Shown here: piece by piece, positions 1 to 7,741 of the stretch
How positions within the stretch are numbered: the first letter of the stretch is position 1
How the letters are laid out: each line of letters opens with the position of its first letter
DNA from: Candidatus Poseidoniia archaeon
Lineage (GTDB): Archaea > Thermoplasmatota > Poseidoniia > MGIII > CG-Epi1
Assembly: GCA_029936395.1 (NCBI GenBank)
Contig: JAPYSW010000009.1
Span: 1-39,161 of the forward strand
DNA length: 39,161 nucleotides
Reading direction: 5' to 3'
Notes under the pieces: model-generated
What the model was told of the DNA's origin: nothing
The model's database searches: none
The model's input: only the letters and a program-made list of their open reading frames with translations
Position numbers and translations under genes: made by a program

Positions 1-10
1 TTTTATATAA
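1..10 (+). promoter_or_regulatory. Putative archaeal TATA box (TTTTATATAA) for the 31..276 ORF
   Basis: AT-rich TATA-like element about 25 nt upstream of the ATG at 31; spacing fits a leaderless transcript. Confidence 0.5.
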
Positions 11-30
11 GACATTGAAGTCGAAAAACT

Positions 31-276
31 ATGGCAAAAGAAAAAAAGACTCAAGGTTTCCAATCGGCCGCAGGTTTAATTCGTTACTTTGATGCTGAAG
101 ATAGTAACGCCATTCAAATCACTAAATGGGCAGTTATTCTTACATGTATTCTAACTATAATGGTCGTAGAAATTACAGAAGCAGTAGGTAGAGAAGTCGG
201 TGCTTATGTTTTAGCAGTTGGTGTAGTTATTATCATTATAAATGAAATACGATCCCGAAGAAGCGACACTGTATAA
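31..276 (+). CDS. Small membrane protein (about 2 TM helices), hypothetical
   Basis: ORF with TATA box upstream; hydrophobic segments WAVILTCILTIMVVEI and VGAYVLAVGVVIIIINEI. Confidence 0.7.
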   Translation: MAKEKKTQGFQSAAGLIRYFDAEDSNAIQITKWAVILTCILTIMVVEITEAVGREVGAYVLAVGVVIIIINEIRSRRSDTV

Positions 277-308
277 TTTTATTAATCTATATTCTTATCA
301 TAGATACA

Positions 309-1532
309 ATGCAACTTTGTGACTTTTGTGGATTCGTCATTGGTCAAGATGATAATCAGTGTAAGAATTGTTCTTCACAAGTAGCAGGCCGTGAAATAAT
401 CAAAGAAGATAATCATTTCAAAGTATTACCACCAAAACCAAAAAATGAAAGTGTAATTTACACACCGCCACGGAGATGGGGACGTTATATTCCAAGAAAA
501 ACCATAGCTTTACTTTTAGTGATAGGACTTGTAATGGCACCACAAACCCAGGTTTTGATTAAGGATGGAAAGGAATATTGGGATGATCTTAATACTCCAT
601 ATTACAACATACCTCAAACTCTTGAATTGACACTAATTCGTAACTTTACTATATATTTACCAGGAGAGAAAGGTTTTTCGGATTACAAGCTAATATTGAG
701 CAAACCAGATAACAGACCTTTGTGGCCTCAACAAGATGCTAATACTTGGCAAGAAGTCCATAGCATATCGGTTTATCCTGATTACGTCGAAAGTGAAACT
801 GGAAGAATGGAATGGAATGGAACCATAAAAGAAGGTGAAAGACATTACATCGAAGTCGAATACAAAGTAAGTGTTAACACGTTAAGACCGGACTTAACTC
901 CTGAAGACTCAGGCACCTTAGAAGACATCCCTGCAGGATATGAGAAATACTTAGATGATGAGTGGCTAATAGAACCTAGTTTACCAGTAATAAGTGAATT
1001 GGCAGCTCAAATGGTAAATGGTACTGAAGGTAATGTCATTCAAATTCTCCAAAATATATTTGATTATATTATGGATGGATATAGCTATGAAAAATCTTCA
1101 ATACCTAAAAGTTGTCCGGAAAGTATAGAGCAAGGCTATGGAGATTGCGATGATTTTTCAATTCTATTCGCCTCAATTGCCAGAGCTGCAGGAATTCCTT
1201 CATGGCTGGAATTAGGCAAAATACCGGCATTTGTAGATAGTCAAAATGGCAAGTGTGATTTGAAAGATTGGGGAGGTCATGCGTGGGTTAATGCAATAGT
1301 ACCTCTAAGTGATGGAACAATTACTACTGTAAATATAGACATAGCGAACTCATACTTTATGTGGATGCCAGCATATCGAATCTCAGACTGGGTTGATGAT
1401 GGAAATGGAGATAATTTATACTCTTACTATTATTTGTTTTCAAGTCAGGGAACTGCTCAAGCTAACTATTTGGAAAACTCTTATGTTTCAGACTGCGAAT
1501 TGACCGGAAATCTAAAATTAGAACAACTATGA
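309..1532 (+). CDS. Membrane-anchored transglutaminase-like protein with N-terminal zinc ribbon
   Basis: N-terminal CDFC...CKNC ribbon, one TM (TIALLLVIGLVMA), then Cys-His-Asp core: YGDCDDFS, GGHAWVN, NIDIANS. Confidence 0.85.
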   Translation: MQLCDFCGFVIGQDDNQCKNCSSQVAGREIIKEDNHFKVLPPKPKNESVIYTPPRRWGRYIPRKTIALLLVIGLVMAPQTQVLIKDGKEYWDDLNTPYYNIPQTLELTLIRNFTIYLPGEKGFSDYKLILSKPDNRPLWPQQDANTWQEVHSISVYPDYVESETGRMEWNGTIKEGERHYIEVEYKVSVNTLRPDLTPEDSGTLEDIPAGYEKYLDDEWLIEPSLPVISELAAQMVNGTEGNVIQILQNIFDYIMDGYSYEKSSIPKSCPESIEQGYGDCDDFSILFASIARAAGIPSWLELGKIPAFVDSQNGKCDLKDWGGHAWVNAIVPLSDGTITTVNIDIANSYFMWMPAYRISDWVDDGNGDNLYSYYYLFSSQGTAQANYLENSYVSDCELTGNLKLEQL

Positions 1533-1960
1533 AGATTACCAAATTTAGAACTGATGAGCTCGATGATCTTATGATATTTCTAGATTCCAATCTTGAGGAA
1601 AACTATGAAAAGAAAGTTTTCTTAAACATAAGACAAAGATGGCCTGAAGGATTTTTAATTATAAAAAACAAAGAAACAATAGTTGGAACATGTTGTGGTG
1701 CAATTTTACCAAATGAAAAATTGAGAATACTTATTTTGGTTCTTCATGAAGATTATCAAGGGAAAGGGATTGGAAAACAACTCATGAATCTTATAATTAA
1801 AGAGAGTATTATATTCGGTATAAAAAAAGTCACTCTAGAAGCTAGGAAGGATTCAAAGGCTATAACTTTTTATCGAAAACTAGGCTTTTCCAGTGTAGAC
1901 GTTTTACCTTGCTATTATCAGGATGGTTGCGATGGAATAGTGATGGAAAAACACCTATAA
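1529..1960 (+). CDS. GNAT family N-acetyltransferase
   Basis: VLHEDYQGKGIGKQLMNLIIKES acetyl-CoA motif and ITFYRKLGF; ATGA overlap with upstream gene. Confidence 0.85.
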   Translation: MKITKFRTDELDDLMIFLDSNLEENYEKKVFLNIRQRWPEGFLIIKNKETIVGTCCGAILPNEKLRILILVLHEDYQGKGIGKQLMNLIIKESIIFGIKKVTLEARKDSKAITFYRKLGFSSVDVLPCYYQDGCDGIVMEKHL

Positions 1961-2042
1961 ACTGAAAATTTATCGACGAGCAATACCCCAAGCCTTTTAT
2001 AGTGCCTTCAATCCACACAAAACCCAGTTAAATGGTGAAAAC

Positions 2043-2978
2043 ATGAAATCTGAAAATGAAGAAGAGGAAGTTGATGAAGTTACGACCTGTCCTGATTGTA
2101 AAAGCACTCACCTTAAGAGAGATTACGATCATGCCGAAATTGTGTGCGCTGACTGCGGACTTGTTTTAGAAGAAAATATCGTTGACACTGGACCTGAATG
2201 GAGAGCTTTCGATATGCAACAAGAAAACGCTCTTGCAAGAGCGGGACCACCTATGTCCACAACTCTTCCCGACAAAGGATTATCAACTGAAATTTCTCCA
2301 ACAAATCGAGATTATTATGGCAGATCAATTTCCAATCGAAACCAATCTATGCTTTTCAGAATGAGAAAATGGCAAAGACGAGCTCGAGCTTCTAAATCAG
2401 CTGAAAGAAATATGGCAGTAGCCATGAGAGAAATGCAGGCTGTTGCTACTAATTTAAAATTACCAAGAAGAATTCAAGAGACTGCTGCTTTCATTTACAG
2501 AAGAGCCATACAAGAACAATCGCTAAGTGGTAGAGCTATTGAAATGGTTGCCTGTGCTGCTTTGTATGCAGCCTGTAGACAAGAAGGAGTTCCAAGGACT
2601 CTAACTGAAATTAGTAGACATAGTAGATATTCAAGGAAAGAAATTTCCCGAACATATCAAGTCATGGTGAAAGCATTGAAAATGCATTCTATGCCTCCAC
2701 TTCCGGAAGATTACTTACCTAGAATTTGCTCTAAATTAGAATTATCTCCAAAAGTAGAAGGTGCTGCTAGAGATTTACTAAGGGCTGCTCAAGATGTTCC
2801 TTTGACAAACTCAGTACCCATCTCATTAGCTGCGGCTGCAGTTTACATTGCATCTATCGTCAATAATGAGCGAAGAAAACAGAAAGATGTCGCAAGAGCT
2901 GCTGACCTAACTGAAGTAACCATAAGAAGTCGTTACAAAGAAATGGCACAGTTTCTAAACATAGATATTCATATCTAA
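2043..2978 (+). CDS. tfb: Transcription initiation factor IIB (TFB)
   Basis: N-terminal zinc ribbon CPDCKSTHLKRDYDHAEIVCADCGLV, B-reader GPEWRAF, two cyclin-like repeats. Confidence 0.97.
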   Translation: MKSENEEEEVDEVTTCPDCKSTHLKRDYDHAEIVCADCGLVLEENIVDTGPEWRAFDMQQENALARAGPPMSTTLPDKGLSTEISPTNRDYYGRSISNRNQSMLFRMRKWQRRARASKSAERNMAVAMREMQAVATNLKLPRRIQETAAFIYRRAIQEQSLSGRAIEMVACAALYAACRQEGVPRTLTEISRHSRYSRKEISRTYQVMVKALKMHSMPPLPEDYLPRICSKLELSPKVEGAARDLLRAAQDVPLTNSVPISLAAAAVYIASIVNNERRKQKDVARAADLTEVTIRSRYKEMAQFLNIDIHI

Positions 2979-3005
2979 GCAGTTCTTAATCCGTAAAGTA
3001 TTCGG

Positions 3006-3599
3006 ATGATTAATGAACAAATTTACCGGCGTTTCAACCACACCGTTGCCGCGTGTTTTGTAATTTATTTTCTTTTCCCAGAATACATTCTAGGAATTCA
3101 AAGAGAATATACCATACTGCTTTTTTGGATTTTTATAGTAGCTGTAGACTATTTACGTTTGAACAAAGATTTGAAAGTCCTTGGAATGCGTAATTATGAA
3201 AATAATAGAATTGCTGGATTTGTGTGGTTTGCTACAGGAACATGTTTAATATTGGGACTGTATGAACTAAATCTAGTCCCTCAAAGCTTAGCTATTGCAA
3301 CTATAATCATGGCTGCATTTACAGATCCCCTTATTGGTGAAGCAAATCAAAAGTTTGGAGACAAATGGGGAATTGGATTAGGACTATTATGTAGTTTTTT
3401 AATTTACCAATTGATCATTGGAGTATTATTCTACTCAATTATAGGAAGTATTATTGCTGTAGCATCTGAAAGACCTAAAATTAAATGGTTTGACGATGAT
3501 TTAGCAATGCAACTAATTCCAATACTTGTTTTAACTCTTTTATCATTAATAGATTTTAGCCCTAATCTTCCTCAAGAAATATTAGGAGGGGATTTATGA
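3006..3599 (+). CDS. Polytopic membrane protein resembling dolichol/phytol kinase (SEC59-like) family
   Basis: Multiple TM helices; NRRFNHT-like start (YRRFNHTVAACF), TDPLIGEANQKFG near the usual DxxAS..G..FG position, ERPKIKWFDDDLAMQLIPIL near the usual E..DDN...P segment. Confidence 0.5.
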   Translation: MINEQIYRRFNHTVAACFVIYFLFPEYILGIQREYTILLFWIFIVAVDYLRLNKDLKVLGMRNYENNRIAGFVWFATGTCLILGLYELNLVPQSLAIATIIMAAFTDPLIGEANQKFGDKWGIGLGLLCSFLIYQLIIGVLFYSIIGSIIAVASERPKIKWFDDDLAMQLIPILVLTLLSLIDFSPNLPQEILGGDL

Positions 3600-3763
3600 A
3601 AATAACTAGAATTTACATATATCTAATGTACATTATAGTCATATTTTCCATAATTATGTTTATTTCTGAAGAACATTATATTATAGCCAGTCTATTATTT
3701 TTAGGAAATATGATACCTGGATACGCTATGGCCACATCGTTGATGGAGAAAAATGGAAATTAA
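3596..3763 (+). CDS. Small 55-aa membrane protein (not in supplied ORF track)
   Basis: ATGA overlap with 3006..3599 and 11-nt overlap with 3753..4850; translation MKITRIYIYLMYIIVIFSIIMFISEEHYIIASLLFLGNMIPGYAMATSLMEKNGN, two hydrophobic segments. Confidence 0.55.
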   Translation: MKITRIYIYLMYIIVIFSIIMFISEEHYIIASLLFLGNMIPGYAMATSLMEKNGN

Positions 3764-4850
3764 TTATAAAAGAAGATGGGACCAAATTCGCTCGAATTTA
3801 TCCGATAGAGACGCTTTCGTTGCATCCTTACCTGGAAATACTAGGTACCTAGGAAATTCTGAAGCTCCACCCGGTTGCCCACCAGGTTCAACAATGAATT
3901 ATGTCATTATACCAAAAAAAGGAGAACCAATTGCCATCACCTCTTCACTAGAAGAACATCGTTGTCGAAATGAATCAGCAATAGATGAAATCAAATCATG
4001 GACTCACTATCCCGATATTAAATCTGATGGAAAAACATCAATCGAAGTTCTAAAGAATACACTTAAAGAAAATAATATTGAAAAGATATATGTGGATAAC
4101 AAAATAAAAGTAGGAAGGAGTGTAAAATCCACTGCAAGCCCTTTTGTAACTGAGATGAGGGGCGTAAAAACGAATGATGAATTGGAAAGAATAAAGAAAG
4201 CCATCAAACAGTCAGATGCAGGACAGGATTTCGCTAAGAACCTTGTAGAATCAGGAAATAATTTAACTGAAAAAGAAGTCAGAGTGGAAATTGATTATTT
4301 CATGGGCCGAAGAGGTATTCAGGAAAATTCATTTACAACAATAATTGCTTCGGGACCAAATGCAGCTCATTCACATCATTCTAACACAAATCGTCAATTG
4401 AAAATTGGAGAACCAGTGATATGTGATTTCGGGGTGTTTTGGGAGGGATATTGTTCTGATATTACAAGAACTTATTTTGTTGGAGGTGAACCTTCAAAAA
4501 AATGGGCTGAAAGATATAATATCGTTTTAGAAGCAAATAGACTTTCTACTGAACAACTTACTGTAGAAAATACTAGTCATAAAGTAGACAATGCTGGAAG
4601 AAAATTTATACAAAAAAAAGGATATGGTAGAAACTTTGTACACGGAACAGGACATGGTTTTGGACTAGAGATACATGAATTCCCTTCTTTAACATATAAA
4701 TCAAAAACAATCATAAAGGATTCAATGGCCGTCACTATTGAACCAGGAATCTATATTCCTGATAAAGGGGGAATACGTATTGAAGATGATGTATTGGTAA
4801 GTGGAAAAGACCCAACTATTTTAACTAAAGCTGAAAAGGAGCTGTATTGA
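3753..4850 (+). CDS. M24 family metallopeptidase (Xaa-Pro aminopeptidase-like)
   Basis: Metal-site motifs CDFGVFWEGYCSDITRTYFVG, HGTGHGFGLEIHEFP, TIEPGIYIPDKGGIRIEDDVLV. Confidence 0.92.
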   Translation: MEINYKRRWDQIRSNLSDRDAFVASLPGNTRYLGNSEAPPGCPPGSTMNYVIIPKKGEPIAITSSLEEHRCRNESAIDEIKSWTHYPDIKSDGKTSIEVLKNTLKENNIEKIYVDNKIKVGRSVKSTASPFVTEMRGVKTNDELERIKKAIKQSDAGQDFAKNLVESGNNLTEKEVRVEIDYFMGRRGIQENSFTTIIASGPNAAHSHHSNTNRQLKIGEPVICDFGVFWEGYCSDITRTYFVGGEPSKKWAERYNIVLEANRLSTEQLTVENTSHKVDNAGRKFIQKKGYGRNFVHGTGHGFGLEIHEFPSLTYKSKTIIKDSMAVTIEPGIYIPDKGGIRIEDDVLVSGKDPTILTKAEKELY

Positions 4851-6352
4851 ATATGGAAGAAGCTCAATTAGTGGTTAATCGTCTTTTGGAAAAAGAACCG
4901 AAAACTAGACAAGAAATTCAATTAATTAAATTAGAAGTTGCACGAGAAGGGAAATTTTCGAGTATTCCACCGAATAATCAACTTCTTGCAAAAATAGATG
5001 CAAAGAAAGAACCTGAACTAGCTAAATTACTCCGTGTAAAACCAATGAGAACTAGTGCTGGAGTAACACCTGTAGCAATTATGACTTCACCTGCACCTTG
5101 TCCACATGGAACTTGTACCTATTGCCCCGGAGGACCTACAAATGAAAGTCCACAATCATATACGGGACATGAACCTGCTGCCCGAAGAGGCAAACGTCAT
5201 AATTATAATTCGAGATCTCAAGTGAAATCCAGACTGGAACAATATGTCCGAAATGGACACCCTACTGAGAAAGTTGAAATAATTATAATGGGTGGGACAT
5301 TCACTGCAAGAACTCCAGATTATCAAGATGAATTTCTAAAAGGGGCTTTTGCCACTCTTAATGGAAAAGAATTGCCCTTAGAAGAGGCCTTACAAGTCAA
5401 TGCAGGAGCAAAACACAAATGTGTAGCTCTGACTATGGAAACTCGTCCAACTGAATGTACCCCTTGGACTGTGTTCCAAATGCGAAAGCAGGGAGCTACT
5501 AGAGTCGAAATAGGAGTACAATGCTTAGATGATGGAGTGCATGACAAATTGAATCGTCAACAATCAGTTGATGATGTCATTAAAGCAACTAAATTATTGA
5601 AGGAAGCGGGATTCAAAGTAGTTTACCACATGATGCCTGGATTGCCTGGGATGAATCCTGAAACGGATCTTAGAGATTTTAAGAGATTATTTGAAGAAGA
5701 AGATTTCCAACCAGATATGCTGAAATTATACCCTACATTACTTGTCAAAGGTTCTCCTTTATCACGTAATCCTGGAGATTTTGTACCTTATGATACTGAA
5801 ACTGCTGCAAATCTAATAGCTAGCCTAAAAGAAATGGTACCCCCATACGTCCGAATTCAGAGAATTCAAAGAGATATTCCAAAACCCCAGATTATAGCTG
5901 GTGTAATGAATTCAAACTTACGGCAATATGCAAGAAGAGAATTGAAGGCTCGTGGAAAAAAATGTAGATGTATTAACTGTAGAGAACTTTGGAGAGCTCA
6001 AATTGATCCTAAAACAGCAGAGCTTAAAGAAATCATATACAAATCCAGTGGCGGTACTGAACACTTTATTTCTTATGAATCTGGTTCGAAACTTCTAGCA
6101 TATTTAAGACTAAGATTCGATGATAATGCAACGGTTAGAGAACTAAAAGTTACTGGACAGGCTGCAGATATTGGAAAAACCGGTACTGGAGTACAACACA
6201 TGGGACTGGGCAGTAAGTTAATGAAAATAGCTGAAGAAAAATCGAAAGCTTATTCTAAAATTAGAGTTACACATGGACCTGGAACAAGACTATATTATGA
6301 AAAATTAGGATACACTCTAAAAGAATATTATATGGTTAAAGATTTGGCATAA
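4847..6352 (+). CDS. elp3: Elp3, radical SAM/GNAT tRNA wobble-uridine carboxymethyltransferase
   Basis: CPHGTCTYCPGGP radical-SAM cluster motif, KCRCINCRELWR zinc site, C-terminal GNAT domain (HMGLGSKLMKIAEEKS...YYEKLGY). TTG at 4847 or ATG at 4853. Confidence 0.95.
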   Translation: MNMEEAQLVVNRLLEKEPKTRQEIQLIKLEVAREGKFSSIPPNNQLLAKIDAKKEPELAKLLRVKPMRTSAGVTPVAIMTSPAPCPHGTCTYCPGGPTNESPQSYTGHEPAARRGKRHNYNSRSQVKSRLEQYVRNGHPTEKVEIIIMGGTFTARTPDYQDEFLKGAFATLNGKELPLEEALQVNAGAKHKCVALTMETRPTECTPWTVFQMRKQGATRVEIGVQCLDDGVHDKLNRQQSVDDVIKATKLLKEAGFKVVYHMMPGLPGMNPETDLRDFKRLFEEEDFQPDMLKLYPTLLVKGSPLSRNPGDFVPYDTETAANLIASLKEMVPPYVRIQRIQRDIPKPQIIAGVMNSNLRQYARRELKARGKKCRCINCRELWRAQIDPKTAELKEIIYKSSGGTEHFISYESGSKLLAYLRLRFDDNATVRELKVTGQAADIGKTGTGVQHMGLGSKLMKIAEEKSKAYSKIRVTHGPGTRLYYEKLGYTLKEYYMVKDLA

Positions 6353-6356
6353 TATT

Positions 6357-7289
6357 ATGCCTAAATTAGAAATTAAGGATACTATCTCGGATTCAAACTG
6401 GATTAAACATATAGAATCTCTTCAAAATATTAAAGATGTTGTTGGAACAAAACAGAATCTTGCTAGAGCTCTAAAAAAGTCAATAATAAATGACTTACCT
6501 AAAGAACCATTTGGTATTCTTCTATCTGGAGGTGTGGATTCATCAATCATTGCTAAAATATGTAAGGATGATAATGCTTCTTTTAGATGTTTTTGCGTTG
6601 GAATCGAAGGTTCTGAAGATCTTAAAGTGGCTAAAGAAATCGCAATTTTATTAGATTTAGAACTCGTTTCCAAAGAATTTGAACTTGACGAAATTGAACA
6701 ATTGTTAATGAAAGTTATAGATATATTGCCACGTCCAATAATTCATGATGATAATTATATTGAATATATGGTTAAAGTGTCTGTATCTGCAGTCTTACTT
6801 GCAGCAATAAGTTTAGGTGACGAGAAAATATTTTTCAGTGGAATCGGAGCTGAAGAATTATTTGCAGGTTATCAAAGACACGTAAAATCAGTTGGTGAAG
6901 GAGGTACGTGGAGAGGTATGGATATCAAAGGACTTGAGGAAGAGAGCTGGGAGGGATTGAAACGTCTAAATAATCTTGTAATTTCAAGAGATAAATTAAT
7001 CTCTGAAAGTGTTGCAAAAGAAATTATTAGCCCTTATATTGATGATAAACTTATAGTTTTAGCAATGAGTCTATCTACTGATGAAAAAATAGACTCTACG
7101 ACAAACAAAAAGATTTTACGAGAAATTGCCGATGATCTCGGCGTTCCAAAAGAAGCTTCAGCTCGTAAAAAGAAAGGAGCCCAATATGGAAGTAATTTTG
7201 ATAAGGCTATTACAAAATTAGCCAAAAAAAATGGATTCAAATTAAAGAAGAGATACTTAGACAGTCTGATTGCAAAGAAAAGGATATGA
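6357..7289 (+). CDS. Stand-alone asparagine-synthase-type (N-type ATP-PPase) domain protein
   Basis: SGGVDSSIIAKI PP-loop, FFSGIGAEELFAGYQRHV; no N-terminal glutaminase domain. Confidence 0.8.
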   Translation: MPKLEIKDTISDSNWIKHIESLQNIKDVVGTKQNLARALKKSIINDLPKEPFGILLSGGVDSSIIAKICKDDNASFRCFCVGIEGSEDLKVAKEIAILLDLELVSKEFELDEIEQLLMKVIDILPRPIIHDDNYIEYMVKVSVSAVLLAAISLGDEKIFFSGIGAEELFAGYQRHVKSVGEGGTWRGMDIKGLEEESWEGLKRLNNLVISRDKLISESVAKEIISPYIDDKLIVLAMSLSTDEKIDSTTNKKILREIADDLGVPKEASARKKKGAQYGSNFDKAITKLAKKNGFKLKKRYLDSLIAKKRI

Positions 7290-7292
7290 CAA

Positions 7293-7303
7293 TTTTATAA
7301 ATA
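7293..7303 (+). promoter_or_regulatory. Putative TATA box (TTTTATAAATA) for 7323..7514
   Basis: TATA-like element about 25 nt upstream of the ATG. Confidence 0.5.
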
Positions 7304-7322
7304 AGCATCTTACTGAATAAAT

Positions 7323-7514
7323 ATGGGAAAATACGTTTGTCATAATTGTGACATGTCTGTTGCAGCAATGAACTGTGGAGCATGTGGTAAAGAATTAGTT
7401 CACGACACCCTTACTAAGGATGATGGAACCACAGTAGATGTTTCGAAGTGTCCTGGTGGTTGTGGAAAGATTAAGTCTCCAATGTGCTGTGGTAATGATA
7501 TGCACGCTCATTAG
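7323..7514 (+). CDS. 63-aa Cys-rich (double zinc-finger-like) protein
   Basis: MGKYVCHNCDMSVAAMNCGACGKE...SKCPGGCGKIKSPMCCGNDMHAH; eight Cys in paired arrangement; own TATA box. Confidence 0.8.
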   Translation: MGKYVCHNCDMSVAAMNCGACGKELVHDTLTKDDGTTVDVSKCPGGCGKIKSPMCCGNDMHAH

Positions 7515-7537
7515 ACTTAGCCTAACCTGTTAAATCA

Positions 7538-7672
7538 CTAGACGAGGGGAGTTGGGGGGTCCGGAACCCATTCAACTTCAGACTTAAAGGTAGTAACAAC
7601 ACCTTGGGTAGGTTTAGTATTAGTTGGAGCTACTTTGACAGATGAATTTTTATTTCTAGCAGTCACGTCCAC
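7538..7672 (-). CDS. Possible 44-aa ORF (GTG start), hypothetical; not in supplied ORF track
   Basis: Translation VDVTARNKNSSVKVAPTNTKPTQGVVTTFKSEVEWVPDPPTPLV; coding-like codon use; in-frame TAG immediately upstream of the GTG; same strand as and about 70 nt downstream of the AAA+ gene. Confidence 0.35.
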   Translation of the reverse strand: MDVTARNKNSSVKVAPTNTKPTQGVVTTFKSEVEWVPDPPTPLV

Positions 7673-7730
7673 CTAATTAGCCCTACATTAAATACTACAG
7701 TGTGCCCTACTTTAGTGATAAAATAACACT

Positions 7731-7739
7731 TTTTTTTTA
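7731..7739 (+). terminator. Oligo-T tract, possible archaeal terminator for plus-strand transcription
   Basis: Run of T residues between convergent gene ends, next to the stop of the minus-strand AAA+ gene. Confidence 0.4.
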
Positions 7740-7741
7740 CC

